64,000 bases of DNA. Source: JBBQIY01 sp964553035. Lineage in GTDB: Bacteria; Verrucomicrobiota; Kiritimatiellia; RFP12; UBA3636. The notes below the pieces were generated by a model. That model saw only the letters and a program-made list of their open reading frames with translations. It was not told the DNA's origin and searched no databases. Location: assembly GCA_964553035.1 (NCBI GenBank), contig CAZKJH010000001.1:9289-73288 (forward strand), given 5' to 3'. Made by a program: the position numbers and the translations under genes. This document shows, one piece after another, positions 49,090-59,240 of the stretch. Positions within the stretch are counted from its first letter, which is position 1, and every line of letters starts with the position of its first letter.

Positions 49090-50704
49090 TAATACCAATC
49101 AGTCGGCCAGTTTCGAGGGCTATGACAAAGCCGAAAAAATCGGACAAGGTGGTATGGCGACCGTTTGGAAAGCACGCCAAATATCCTTAGACCGGTGGGT
49201 TGCGATCAAAGTGCTATCCCCCGAGCAATGTTCGGACGACAAAGAGATTGATCGTTTCCAATCCGAAGCCCGAACGGTTGCTAAAATGAATCATAGCGGC
49301 ATCGTGCAAGTCTATGATGCCTTCTACCGAAATGACCACTTTTGTTTTGTGATGGAATTCGTTGATGGCTATACGGTTGGTGCATGGTTGAAAAATCGTG
49401 GCTATCTGGCTCAAGAAGAATGTCTTTTTGTCGCGATCGGTGTTGCCGAAGCTTTATCGTATGCGTGGAGCAAACACAAGTTGATCCACTGTGATATCAA
49501 ACCCGAAAACATCATGATCGATGTTGACGGCTCGGTCAAAATCACCGATTTTGGTCTCAGCAAAAGTCTTTCGTCCCTACAAGTACGAAACCCCCTGTCT
49601 GATGGTGCTTACGTTTTCGGAACACCCGCCTATATTGCTCCTGAGCAGGCTACTGCCGATCGACAACTCACCATCCATGCTGATATGTACGCGCTTGGAG
49701 CCTCTCTCTATCACATGAGTACGGGCACAAGACTTTTTTTCGAAGTCAATGCCGAAGAGGTGATGGAAATGCAGGTGAATGCACAGTACAAAGACCCATA
49801 CGAACTTAACACAAAGCTCTCTCCTTTTTTCTGCGACTTCATTGAAAGACTCCTTTGCAAAAACCGCAACGACCGTTACAGTCGCTGGGAGGAGATTCTT
49901 GAAGAACTCGAAAATCTCAAAAAAGGGCTTCCGCTACTTTATGGCGAAATTAATCCTGCAAAAGCCAAAAGCACCGTCTTAAGATCTACGGCACGTGATA
50001 TCGCTCGCAACGATTTGCTGCAGAGGCTTAATATCCACGAACGATCCATCAAGCCCATCGCAGCCCCAGAACTTCCTCTTGAACAGAGATCTGAATTCAG
50101 CCTAAAAAACTTTGGCCAGAATGGCTTTTCGAAAGAACTCTGTGCTGCAAAATCGCTTTGCAGCGTTTGGTGGGGTAAAGTAAGCACCTTGTCGAACGTG
50201 ATAAAAAATAATCGGCATTCCCGAATCGCCCTAAAATGCCTATCCGGTCTGCTGATTATCGCGCTTGTGCTCTTCTTGGTTTCTCACGTTGACCACCGAG
50301 AGAAGTGTCGCGTGATCGATGCGGCAAAAATGGAACTAACTGAAATTGACGAAATTCTCAGCATCAACCCAACGGCCTACCATACGGCAATTGAGCACTG
50401 CACGACACTAATCAGCAATCTTGAAGGGCCAGCTTATGCGTCACTTCGACAAGATGTTCTTATTAAAAGAAAGTCTCTTGAAGACGCACGAAAAACTGAT
50501 ATTGAAAAAGTAATGAAGGATCTCTGCGAAGAAGTTCAACCGCTGATTGAACGGCGACAATTTTCAAGAGCAGCGACAATTGTTTTGTCATTCAGTGGTG
50601 AGATGGCAGATGAGACCCTGCATGAACGCGTACGATTCGCAGATACCCTCAACGAACAGGCTACCCTGTCGAGCCAAACTCAGAGTGCAGACGAAAATGA
50701 GTAG
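49070..50704 (+). CDS. Membrane-anchored Ser/Thr protein kinase (PknB-like)
   Basis: 544 aa from ATG 49070; GTG 49061 and ATG 49076 are alternatives. Eukaryotic-like kinase domain with GQGGMATVWKARQ (P-loop), VAIKVL (catalytic Lys), HCDIKPENIM (catalytic loop, Cys instead of Arg, so a non-RD kinase), and ITDFGLSK. One transmembrane segment near 400-420 (CLSGLLIIALVLFLVSHV). The C-terminal exported part (about 130 aa) is helical and has no PASTA repeats. The start lies inside the previous gene, so expression is coupled to the zinc-repeat protein. Confidence 0.87.
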   Translation: MAMEEDSNTNQSASFEGYDKAEKIGQGGMATVWKARQISLDRWVAIKVLSPEQCSDDKEIDRFQSEARTVAKMNHSGIVQVYDAFYRNDHFCFVMEFVDGYTVGAWLKNRGYLAQEECLFVAIGVAEALSYAWSKHKLIHCDIKPENIMIDVDGSVKITDFGLSKSLSSLQVRNPLSDGAYVFGTPAYIAPEQATADRQLTIHADMYALGASLYHMSTGTRLFFEVNAEEVMEMQVNAQYKDPYELNTKLSPFFCDFIERLLCKNRNDRYSRWEEILEELENLKKGLPLLYGEINPAKAKSTVLRSTARDIARNDLLQRLNIHERSIKPIAAPELPLEQRSEFSLKNFGQNGFSKELCAAKSLCSVWWGKVSTLSNVIKNNRHSRIALKCLSGLLIIALVLFLVSHVDHREKCRVIDAAKMELTEIDEILSINPTAYHTAIEHCTTLISNLEGPAYASLRQDVLIKRKSLEDARKTDIEKVMKDLCEEVQPLIERRQFSRAATIVLSFSGEMADETLHERVRFADTLNEQATLSSQTQSADENE

Positions 50705-50800
50705 TCGTGGATGCTCTTCAATTTCGTTGCCGTGCCCCGATGATCCAAGAAAAGTCGATCCATGATTCTCCTTTTGATTTGTCCGCATTGCCGCTCGATA

Positions 50801-52201
50801 TCAGAGACGGCGCATGGCGCGTGAGAGAGACAAAGTGAGAGCTAGCAGGGCAACGCCGATGCCAATTGGTAATAGATGATGCCGTAGCCAATTAGTCCCG
50901 TGCGACTGCGCTGCCATAGGTTGGGGAATCGCAAAGAGCGTTCCTTCAACCGGCTGAATGTCTCGCGCCAACAGGGCGACGATCTGGGTGGTGTCGGGCA
51001 TTCCTGTTGAAGGCTCTTGAAGTTGAATGAGCGTGTAGCGTTGTTCCGGTCGCGCTGGGAAAATGACTCGATAGCGCGGTCCGCTTGCTTGGATATTGGT
51101 GACCTCCGCCTTCGGGTGGTCAAAAGTTAACAGAAAGCGTTGGGCACGGGTTTCGGGGAAAACGATAGTCGTGGCAGAGTCCGTCGTGCAACGAAAGCGA
51201 AATTGTTTGAGCACGCCTCGCGCAAGTGTTGGCGTTGCTGTCGGCGAATCAACGCTCAAGGTGTACGGCCATGAAGCATAATCCGCTGGAATCGCGAGAA
51301 CAAGTTGGGTCAGCGGCTGGCCAGTTGCCTCGATGGCATAACGGGTCTTGCCACGCGACACGCCGTTTGTCTGGGATGTCCACGCGACGGGATAATTAAT
51401 GCGAACGGGCTTTCGCGATGACTGGACGAGAGATGTAGTCCAGCCGTTAACCGATTCGACGAGAAGCGGTCGGGTGTCGACTTGGACAGCGCGCGATTGG
51501 GTCAAGCCGCCCTCCTCTGACTGCGTGGACGTGATCAATGAGGTGAGTTGTTCGCGGGCATCGACCGCCTGTTCGAAAGTTAGGCGCAAGTACTCGTTGC
51601 TAATGCCAGAGGGAAAGGTGATTTCCGTGCGGCGCACATTGGCATGACGGCTGAAGTCGAAGATCGATGCCTGCTCGACAAGGGTTGTCCAGATCACACC
51701 ATCGTCAGAGCCCTCGACCCTCACCTGTTGCTCAAAATCTCGAATCGGTGTCTTAACCTCAACCCCTTCGAGAATGCTGGCGGCAAGGTTCGGCGCAGTT
51801 GTCGAAATCGCCCTTCGTAGCGTAAGGCGTAGCGCACCATCGGGCATTTCTGCCGCAACCATTTTGAACGGGAGTGTATAAACCCGTTCGCGGACATGAG
51901 CAACGGTCTGGAGCGATTCATAAAGAACAGGGATTTCACCACCCTGCTCGTCGTGTACACGCAAGGTTGTGGCATCGGCTTGTCCGTTCGCAAAAAGCGA
52001 CGTTGGCAACGTCACGGCGATCAATTCATCGCGCATTAGCACCTGTGCATTGATCGGCCACTGCGTATCGACCGCGATGACCAGCGAAGCCAGGCCTGAT
52101 AAGACGAGGCAGGCCATGTGCTTTAAATTGATGCCACGTTGCACCCACAGGAAACCAACGAGGTGCAAGAAGGCGGTATCGCGTGTTGTAAAGTTTTTCA
52201 T
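50801..52201 (-). CDS. DUF3999 family protein
   Basis: 466 aa from ATG 52201; the frame extends to 52342, but starting there would overlap the upstream gene. The hydrophobic stretch ACLVLSGLASLVIAVDTQWPI suggests a signal anchor. The exported middle part is beta-rich (for example LVLAIPADYASWPYTLSVDS), and a C-terminal membrane segment is at LLPIGIGVALLALTLSLSRAMRRL. DUF3999 genes are commonly found next to DUF2339 genes, as here. Function unknown. Confidence 0.8.
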   Translation of the reverse strand: MKNFTTRDTAFLHLVGFLWVQRGINLKHMACLVLSGLASLVIAVDTQWPINAQVLMRDELIAVTLPTSLFANGQADATTLRVHDEQGGEIPVLYESLQTVAHVRERVYTLPFKMVAAEMPDGALRLTLRRAISTTAPNLAASILEGVEVKTPIRDFEQQVRVEGSDDGVIWTTLVEQASIFDFSRHANVRRTEITFPSGISNEYLRLTFEQAVDAREQLTSLITSTQSEEGGLTQSRAVQVDTRPLLVESVNGWTTSLVQSSRKPVRINYPVAWTSQTNGVSRGKTRYAIEATGQPLTQLVLAIPADYASWPYTLSVDSPTATPTLARGVLKQFRFRCTTDSATTIVFPETRAQRFLLTFDHPKAEVTNIQASGPRYRVIFPARPEQRYTLIQLQEPSTGMPDTTQIVALLARDIQPVEGTLFAIPQPMAAQSHGTNWLRHHLLPIGIGVALLALTLSLSRAMRRL

Positions 52202-52229
52202 AAGGTTTGAAGGATAGCCGTGAATCGCG

Positions 52230-54701
52230 TTAAATCGGTTCGTCGTGTTTTTTCTGAGCGCTTTTCTTAAGATAAGCGAAGGCCGCCAGCAGCATTGCGA
52301 CACCAAGAACGCCAAAAGCGAGGAGACGCCAGACAATGTCAAGCCCCACTAAATCGACAATGATGGCCTTGAAGTCAGCGACGGCGAAAAGTGCAAGGCC
52401 GGTCAACCGGAGAAAACGCAGATCAAGCCGCAGACCTACCCACAGGAGCGCCAACGCATAGAGACCCCAGAAAAGACTGATGGCACCGCCTTCAAACGCC
52501 GGCACAAAAGCGTGGAAGAAAGTAGCGGCCTCAAAGGTCAGGTAAAAGAACCCAGCGCCAATTGCAATAGCCATCATGATGGGTCTGAAGGGCAACTGCT
52601 GCGTTTCGCCAGCGGCCGGCTGCGTTAAGCGGTGCATAAAGGCAATGCCTCCTAAAAGCACCAGCGTGTTTAACAAGCGTGAAACCCAATGCTCAAAACC
52701 AATGCCGCTGCGGTAGTGCCAGGCACTGACGACAAGCGGATCGTAGGTTAGCGTATCAAAGAAAAGCCACTTACCTGCAAGAAAGACAAGGCCGATCACG
52801 CAAAGTGTAGCTAGCGTGGCGTTATTCGTACGGGCCTTTAGCGTGAAAACATACCAAAGGAAAGCCGCCCAAATTACAGTCACCATGACGCGGGAGAAAT
52901 CTGGCAAATAAGCAGCAAAACACAACTTGGCTTCGAGCGTCAGGGTGACGAATGCACCGGCGAGCGCCAACGTCGTGAAGACGACTGGCAGCTTAGGCAT
53001 GAGCGGCAAAGGCTCGACATTTTGTGGAAGGCTGGAATCAGGTTTAGGCCGGTGGCGCAGGATGACCAAGGCAACAAAGGCGCACAACACCGGGATGCCC
53101 AAGGCGATTAAACGGTCTGCGAGCCCATTCAGGTACGTCTCAGGGCGTGCCTGAGCGGTGAAACGAATCACGCTTTCAAAAAACTCGCCCAGCGCACGCA
53201 GCCCTGCAATCATGTAAAGCAACAGTGCACCGCCGAAAACTATACGGCTGAGCAAGCGGCAGGAAACCCAGAGCAGAGCGGTGGCCAAGATGGCCCATGA
53301 GGCGGTCAGTGCCTGATCACTGAACAGGCACGGCAATGTTAAAGCTAACCCAACAGCCGCCAAGGCGGCAAAGACGGTCAGCAGCGTACGGTCGTGCATT
53401 TTTCGCGAGAAGAAAAGATGGAGATGAACGAGATAGAAGCATGCGAGAGCTAAGGTCAGAACGGCCATGCCAGAACGTGTCCTTGAGATCTTATCAAAAA
53501 TCCACCAGCTTTCGCCCAGAAAGAAAAGTGCATTAACAAACAGCCCACCCGCTTCGAGTGGAGTGGCCTCAATTTTGTGGCGAACGGAATATCCGAAGAT
53601 CGCGGTCGAATAGAGCACAAATAGGAGCGTCACGCCACCCAAGGCAACTGGCCAGAGCGTAGCATCCCAAGACGAAACACCCAGTGCTCCGGCCACAATG
53701 ACGGTGGAGAAGAAAAGGCTGAGCCAGACCAGCAAAGGCCATTGGCGATAGATGGCGATTGCCGCCATGCCAAAGCCCAAGACGACCAAGTAGGCCAGCA
53801 GGATGGTCAGATTAGGTTGCTCAGTTTGCAACATCACGGGCGTAGCAAAGCCACCGATAGCACCCAGCACAGCAATGGAAAGCGATTGATGCCGAAGTGC
53901 CAAAACCACTGCCACGGCGGTAACCAATATCATCAACCCGAAAGCCGGAAGAGCTGCGATCAAACCGAAGAGAACATGAGCGGAGAAGAAGGCAAAGTAA
54001 AGCATCGCGATCCCACCACCCAAAAGCCCCTGCCCCATCATGGCATATCGCTTGCGAGAAATCAGCCAACTCCCAGCCACTAAAAAAGCGCTACCACAAA
54101 GAAGCGACAAAGCCACACGCCCAGAGGGACCGAGAATGCCACGCTTGATCGAAAGCTGCAAACCCCACCCAACAATACAAACCAAAAACGTAATGCCGAC
54201 GCGAATCAGCCAAACCGCGGCAATAGTCGATTCAGCAGAAACATCGGGTCGGCGAAACTCCTCGCCAACAATAAGCCAGTTCCACGCTTTCTGGAGTAGG
54301 CGCTTGGCAAGGGTGTCACTGGTGGACCCAAACTCGTCCACGACCGACTCTGTATCGAGACTTCGGATAATAGGCGGAAACTTCGATGACGGAACTGGAG
54401 GCAACGCTGGCGGACGAACGGGCGGCACCACGGGCAGCGGTAAAGATGTAATGACAGGTGGCACGGCATCAGCCAGTGCTGGAACTGGTGATGGAAGTGG
54501 CCCGGCAGACGGTTCGGTAACAGTCTGTATCGGAACGAGCGAAGAAGACGTGCGCAGTGAAAAGAAGTGAGACTGTTCACAAACAAGTGATTCCAGTTCA
54601 TCGAGTCGCCGGAGGATACGTCCAAGACGACGCAAAGCGACAATCACCAGAATAGGAAGAGCGAGTAAGCCCAGAAAGACAAAAATAGCGAATAGTTCCA
54701 T
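52230..54701 (-). CDS. DUF2339 multi-pass membrane protein
   Basis: About 823 aa from ATG 54701, with AAGGAG 9 bases upstream; a longer frame to 54767 lacks this. Many transmembrane segments (roughly 20 or more), starting with ELFAIFVFLGLLALPILVIVAL. A Pro-rich cytoplasmic or periplasmic linker at about 75-135 precedes them. DUF2339 family of unknown function. Followed by DUF3999 29 bp after its stop, in one operon. Confidence 0.85.
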   Translation of the reverse strand: MELFAIFVFLGLLALPILVIVALRRLGRILRRLDELESLVCEQSHFFSLRTSSSLVPIQTVTEPSAGPLPSPVPALADAVPPVITSLPLPVVPPVRPPALPPVPSSKFPPIIRSLDTESVVDEFGSTSDTLAKRLLQKAWNWLIVGEEFRRPDVSAESTIAAVWLIRVGITFLVCIVGWGLQLSIKRGILGPSGRVALSLLCGSAFLVAGSWLISRKRYAMMGQGLLGGGIAMLYFAFFSAHVLFGLIAALPAFGLMILVTAVAVVLALRHQSLSIAVLGAIGGFATPVMLQTEQPNLTILLAYLVVLGFGMAAIAIYRQWPLLVWLSLFFSTVIVAGALGVSSWDATLWPVALGGVTLLFVLYSTAIFGYSVRHKIEATPLEAGGLFVNALFFLGESWWIFDKISRTRSGMAVLTLALACFYLVHLHLFFSRKMHDRTLLTVFAALAAVGLALTLPCLFSDQALTASWAILATALLWVSCRLLSRIVFGGALLLYMIAGLRALGEFFESVIRFTAQARPETYLNGLADRLIALGIPVLCAFVALVILRHRPKPDSSLPQNVEPLPLMPKLPVVFTTLALAGAFVTLTLEAKLCFAAYLPDFSRVMVTVIWAAFLWYVFTLKARTNNATLATLCVIGLVFLAGKWLFFDTLTYDPLVVSAWHYRSGIGFEHWVSRLLNTLVLLGGIAFMHRLTQPAAGETQQLPFRPIMMAIAIGAGFFYLTFEAATFFHAFVPAFEGGAISLFWGLYALALLWVGLRLDLRFLRLTGLALFAVADFKAIIVDLVGLDIVWRLLAFGVLGVAMLLAAFAYLKKSAQKKHDEPI

Positions 54702-54870
54702 CGTCTCATTCTCCTTGTAACGTGTTATGACCCAATAGAAAAGAGAAGCACAGAGGAAAGATAGCATTTCAGCCTGAGTTACGCCAGAACTTCCGTTTTT
54801 CAGTAAAATCGATTACTCGCGTAACGATTTATTGCTTTTCTAGCCTCATTATGCCATTATATTTGACTTT

Positions 54871-55545
54871 ATGAAAACCATCATTCTTCCTTCAATTCTT
54901 GCTGCCGATCTCGGTCATCTAGCCGATGAGATCAAGCGCGCTGAGGACGCAGGTGCTGACATGCTGCACGTGGACATCATGGACAGTGCTTTCGTTCCAA
55001 ATCTCAGTTTTGGCACCAATATCGTAGAGCTCGCCAAAAAGACGACCTCTATCCCTCTCAATGTGCATCTCATGCTCAACCGACCCGACCTTTATGCTCA
55101 ACGCTTTGTTGAGGCGGGCGCTGATTCGGTCCAAATACATGTCGAGTCCTCGTGCATCGTCGCCGAAGTTCTCAAGGAGATCAAACGCCTCGGCGCAAAC
55201 CCTGGAATTGTTCTCAATCCTCTGACACCGCATACGGCCGCCCTCCCCTATTTGCACCTTGTCGAGGAGTGTCTCCAGATGACGGTCTTTCCGGGATACG
55301 GCGGCCAGAAGTTCATGCCAGCACCGCTTCCTGAAATCCGTAAGTTGCGCGATGCCGCCATGGCTGCAGGAAAACCTGATTTCATTCTCATGGTCGATGG
55401 TGGCATTAGCCGTGATACGCTGGCATGCTGCGCAGAAGCCGGAGCCAGTGCATTCGTCGCGGGAACTGCACTTTTTTCGAAGCCGGATATGAAGTCAGAG
55501 GTTGCGTTGCTACGCAAGCTGGCTTCAGAAGCTTTCAAACCGTAA
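54871..55545 (+). CDS. rpe: Ribulose-phosphate 3-epimerase
   Basis: 224 aa. ILPSILAADLGHLADEIKRAE, metal-binding His in MLHVDIMD, VHLML, and the phosphate site VDGGISRDT with D178-type catalytic Asp. Pentose phosphate pathway and Calvin-type interconversion of ribulose-5-P and xylulose-5-P. Starts a block of rightward genes. Confidence 0.96.
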   Translation: MKTIILPSILAADLGHLADEIKRAEDAGADMLHVDIMDSAFVPNLSFGTNIVELAKKTTSIPLNVHLMLNRPDLYAQRFVEAGADSVQIHVESSCIVAEVLKEIKRLGANPGIVLNPLTPHTAALPYLHLVEECLQMTVFPGYGGQKFMPAPLPEIRKLRDAAMAAGKPDFILMVDGGISRDTLACCAEAGASAFVAGTALFSKPDMKSEVALLRKLASEAFKP

Positions 55546-55569
55546 TCAAGCCGAGCCCCATGAGACTCC

Positions 55570-57375
55570 ATGTTATCTAAAATTAGAAATTTCTGTATTA
55601 TTGCCCACATCGACCACGGTAAATCCACGCTGGCAGATCGTATCATGCAGCTTACGCAGTCGGTAGACGAACGCGTCTTCCATGACCAGCTTCTCGATTC
55701 CATGGATCTCGAGCGCGAGCGTGGCATCACGATCAAGTCTCACCCAGTCTCCATGAGCTATACCGCCAAGGATGGCGAGGTCTATCTGCTCAACCTGATC
55801 GATACGCCGGGGCATGTCGACTTTTCTTATGAAGTCTCCCGCTCGATGGCCGCTTGCGAAGCCGCCCTGCTTCTGATCGATGCGGCGCAAGGCGTTCAGG
55901 CTCAAACGGTCGCTAATACGTATTTGGCTATGGACAATGAGCTTGAGATCATTCCCGTGCTGAACAAGATCGACTTACCAAGTGCCGATATCGTGGGCGT
56001 GAAGCATCAGGTTGAAGAAGCACTGGCGATTCCGATGGACGATTGCGGCATGGTCTCCTCCAAGACAGGCCTCGGTGTTGATGAACTGATGGAGATTATC
56101 ATCAAAAGAGTTCCACCCCCGACATCTGAACATCCCGACGGTCCACTCCGCGCCATTATTTTTGACAGTGTTTATGATGTCTACCGCGGCGTGATCGCGT
56201 ATGTGCGCGTCGTCGATGGCTCCATCAAAACAGGCGACTACATCGAGTACATGGGCACTGGCATTACTACCCAAGTCAAAGAGGTCGGCATTTTCTCCCC
56301 GCAGATGAAGCCCGCAGCATCCCTGCCGACGGGTACGGTTGGATATGTCATCGGAACCATCAAAGACCCCAACGACATCCGGTCTGGCGATACGATTACA
56401 AGCAAGAACAATCCTGCAAAGGAACCGCTCCCAGGCTTCCGGGAAATCCATCCGATGGTGTTCAGCGGGCTTTATCCGATTTCCACCGACGAATATGAAA
56501 AAGTGAGATCTGGTCTTGAGAAACTCAAACTCAACGATTCCGCGTTCTCCTGGCATCCGGAAAGCTCTGTGGCCCTTGGTTTTGGCTTCCGTTGCGGCTT
56601 CCTCGGACTCCTCCACATGGAGATTACTCAGGAACGCCTGAGACGCGAGTACGACTGCGACATCATCGCAACCCACCCAGCCGTCGTTTACCGAATCCAC
56701 TACCGCGATGAACACGTCGAGGAAATCGATAACCCCACCCGAATGCCAGACCCCATGATGATCGATCATATTGAAGAGCCGATGATCAAGGCGACGGTGA
56801 TTACGCCGACCGACTACATCGGCGACATCATGCGCGTTGTCATGGAACACCGTGGCATTGTCGAAAAGACCGACAGCCTCGACGGCTTACGCGTCATCCT
56901 CACCTGCGTCCTGCCGCTTAACGAAATCCTGATCGACTTCAACGACACGCTCAAGAGCGTTTCCCGCGGCTATGCCTCGATGGATTACGATTACTGCGGA
57001 TACCAGACGAGCGATATCGTGAAGATGGACATTCTGCTCAACTCCGAAGTTGTCGATGCCTTCTCCTGCATGGTGCACAAGGACAGAGCCGTTGCGCGCG
57101 GCAAGCAAATCTGCGCTGCATTGCGGGACTCGATCCCACCGCACATGTTTAAAATTCCCGTACAAGCGGCGATTGGGCGCAATATCATTGCTCGCGAAGA
57201 CATTCGTGCGTTCCGAAAGGACGTCACGGCCAAGCTGTATGGCGGCGATGTCACACGCAAGCAGAAACTCCTCAATAAACAGAAGGAAGGCAAGAAGCGG
57301 ATGAAGCAATGCGGCACGGTGAACGTTCCGCAGGATGCTTTTGTTTCCGTTCTTCGTAGCAGCACCGAAAATTAG
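55570..57375 (+). CDS. lepA: Elongation factor 4 (LepA)
   Basis: 601 aa, the usual size. G1 AHIDHGKSTLADRI, G2/G3 RERGITIKSH and DTPGHVDFSYEV, G4 NKIDLPSAD. LepA-specific C-terminal domain at KQKLLNKQKEGKKRMKQCG. Ribosome-associated GTPase. The next gene is a restriction-modification remnant starting 12 bp later. Confidence 0.98.
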   Translation: MLSKIRNFCIIAHIDHGKSTLADRIMQLTQSVDERVFHDQLLDSMDLERERGITIKSHPVSMSYTAKDGEVYLLNLIDTPGHVDFSYEVSRSMAACEAALLLIDAAQGVQAQTVANTYLAMDNELEIIPVLNKIDLPSADIVGVKHQVEEALAIPMDDCGMVSSKTGLGVDELMEIIIKRVPPPTSEHPDGPLRAIIFDSVYDVYRGVIAYVRVVDGSIKTGDYIEYMGTGITTQVKEVGIFSPQMKPAASLPTGTVGYVIGTIKDPNDIRSGDTITSKNNPAKEPLPGFREIHPMVFSGLYPISTDEYEKVRSGLEKLKLNDSAFSWHPESSVALGFGFRCGFLGLLHMEITQERLRREYDCDIIATHPAVVYRIHYRDEHVEEIDNPTRMPDPMMIDHIEEPMIKATVITPTDYIGDIMRVVMEHRGIVEKTDSLDGLRVILTCVLPLNEILIDFNDTLKSVSRGYASMDYDYCGYQTSDIVKMDILLNSEVVDAFSCMVHKDRAVARGKQICAALRDSIPPHMFKIPVQAAIGRNIIAREDIRAFRKDVTAKLYGGDVTRKQKLLNKQKEGKKRMKQCGTVNVPQDAFVSVLRSSTEN

Positions 57376-57387
57376 CTAGAACTCGAT

Positions 57388-57792
57388 ATGAACGCGGTAA
57401 CCCCAACAGAAAAAAATCCCATTTCCGCTGCAATCAGCGGTATCGTTACAGAATTGATGGATAGGGTCATGAACAAGGTTCTGCGCCAAGATCCATTTAT
57501 TCCCGAAAAGCACCATGCAGCCAAGCCGCTCTATGCTGCATTAGTTCCAGACGAGATCTTTAAGGGCGCACATTTCGAGCGCCGTTTCGTTACACCGTTT
57601 GGAAACGTCTGGGAGAAGTTTGCTATCGTGGTCGCCAAGAAGCGGCATGGGATCTGCCTGCAAGGGGAAACCCTATCTGGGTTGATCCGACAGGAACGGC
57701 TACGTCGAATACAAGAGGTTTTGAGCAAGTTGGAACATCCCATGAAGAACGCACAACGTATGGAGCCGTGCTGGCATGAAGTTGCTAGGTAA
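57388..57792 (+). pseudogene. N-terminal fragment resembling a TdeIII-type restriction endonuclease
   Basis: 134 codons. The middle reads AAKPLYAALVPDEIFKGAHF, then ERRFVTPFGNVWEKFAIVVA, which I recall as the conserved N-terminal part of TdeIII-like type II restriction enzymes (GGNCC-type). This is a memory-based match and should be checked. No catalytic PD-ExK motif is complete in this fragment. The reading frame ends out of frame inside a methyltransferase tail, at the junction near 57770. A relic, likely non-functional. Confidence 0.5.
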
Positions 57793-58081
57793 CAGCGTTT
57801 CAGTCCCTGTTGTCGAACAGTTAATTTCGGCAATATGCCAAACGGGAGTTTTCTCCGATGCTACGGATAAATTTCCGCTTCCGTCAGAATCAGATCACGC
57901 CTCTTGCAAACTGTCAACCTTATCATACGATGACTCTCCACTATCCGAGAGAAAAAAAACCGTTCAAATGGTGCTTTTTGAGAACAACAGGTCTATTCCG
58001 AAACTGGAGAAAAGCAGAGTCGAAACTGAAGATTCAGACGAAGATGCAGAAACAATTTCCTCTGAGGTTCCCCAAACATGA
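57776..58081 (+). pseudogene. C-terminal (motif X) fragment of a DNA cytosine-5 methyltransferase
   Basis: 101 codons. It begins with KLLGNSVSVPVVEQLISAI, the conserved motif X of C5 methyltransferases, then an unconserved tail. All earlier motifs, including the PC motif IV and SAM-binding motif I, are missing. It overlaps the restriction-enzyme fragment in another frame and its stop overlaps the maf start by 4 bp. The two fragments look like one R-M system shortened by a single internal deletion. Confidence 0.7.
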
Positions 58082-58668
58082 ACGCACCTTTCATCGCGGC
58101 TACGACGTCACCGCGTCGACACAAAATTCTCGCCGCCATGGGGGTGGATTTCGCGGTATTTCGTACGGAATGCCCTGAAATCCACGATGACGCCGATGCC
58201 GTTCGTACCGTCTCGGTCAATGCCCTCGGCAAACATCACGCGTGCGCTAAGTCAAACGCTGCCTCTTGGATCCTCTCCGCCGACACCGTGGTCGAGTTCG
58301 AAGGCCGCTGCCTCGGCAAACCTTCTTCACCCGAAGACGCACGTCGTATGCTCCTCTCATTTGCAGGGAAGTCCCAGCACATTTTTACCGCCGTGGCAAT
58401 GTCCACACCCTTCCACGAAGCGGAGCTTCGCATCGTTGCCTCATCCGTTTCGTTCCGCAACTACGGTCTCGAGACTGTTGATGCCTATCTCGAAAAAGCC
58501 AAAACCTTCGACCGTGCTGGTGCCTACGACATCGACACATTCGGCGATATGCTCATTGCCGTGCATACCGGCTCCTACACCAACATTATGGGGCTACCCT
58601 CCGAGACCGTACAAGACTGGCTTCTCGCCAATGCCTACCCATTATTGAAAAAGGAAGTAACATCATGA
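58078..58668 (+). CDS. maf: Maf-like nucleoside triphosphate pyrophosphatase
   Basis: 196 aa. Starts FIAATTSPRRHKILAAMGVDF (Maf N-terminal SxR pattern). Key residues appear in ILSADTVVEFEGRCLGKPSSPEDA and RAGAYDIDTFGDMLI. Hydrolyses non-canonical or m5U/pseudouridine nucleotides, depending on subgroup. Coupled to pgpA by a 4-bp ATGA overlap. Confidence 0.9.
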   Translation: MNAPFIAATTSPRRHKILAAMGVDFAVFRTECPEIHDDADAVRTVSVNALGKHHACAKSNAASWILSADTVVEFEGRCLGKPSSPEDARRMLLSFAGKSQHIFTAVAMSTPFHEAELRIVASSVSFRNYGLETVDAYLEKAKTFDRAGAYDIDTFGDMLIAVHTGSYTNIMGLPSETVQDWLLANAYPLLKKEVTS

Positions 58669-59162
58669 AGAAAATGCTTTCACGCATTCCAACCACCATT
58701 GCAACCGGCTTCGGCCTCGGCTATGCTCCCGTTGCTTCCGGTACCTTCGGTGCTCTCTTGGGCTGTGTGCTCGTTTGGGGCATGACAAACCTCACGCTCA
58801 GGATGCAGATTATTCTCTGCATCGCCATGACGCTAGCCTGTATTCCAATCTGCACTTACGCAGAAAAGGCACTCGGAGGCGAAAAGGACAACGGAAAAAT
58901 TGTTGCAGACGAATACTTAACCTTCCCCATCTGTATGCTTGGTATGTACACGCTTTGGCAGGACAACTGGTGGCTGATGCCGATGTGTTTCGTGGTCAGC
59001 CGCATCATGGATATTATCAAGCCCTTTCCCGCGTATCGCCTCCAAGCTCTGCGCTCCGGTCTCGGCATCGCGATCGACGATCTTGTTGCGTCGCTCTATG
59101 CGCTGGCAGCCAATTGGTTTCTCTATCTTTATGTTGCACCGCACATTATCAAACTTTTTTAA
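58665..59162 (+). CDS. pgpA: Phosphatidylglycerophosphatase A
   Basis: 165 aa. FGLGYAPVASGTFGALLGCVLVWG at the start and IVADEYLTFPICMLGM in the middle, then MDIIKPFPAYRLQAL and GIAIDDLVASLYALAANWF, all family landmarks. Four or so membrane segments. Dephosphorylates PGP to phosphatidylglycerol in the inner membrane. Confidence 0.93.
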   Translation: MKKMLSRIPTTIATGFGLGYAPVASGTFGALLGCVLVWGMTNLTLRMQIILCIAMTLACIPICTYAEKALGGEKDNGKIVADEYLTFPICMLGMYTLWQDNWWLMPMCFVVSRIMDIIKPFPAYRLQALRSGLGIAIDDLVASLYALAANWFLYLYVAPHIIKLF

Positions 59163-59240
59163 TAACGGCCACTTCTAAGGCAATAAAGTCAAGTTGTGTT
59201 TCGTTAATAAAAAAACAAAGGGCTATGTTCAAGGAAAAAC

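Noticed and set aside
55975..56850. Long open frame antisense to lepA
   Set aside because: Shadow of the strongly conserved lepA coding strand. No independent signals.
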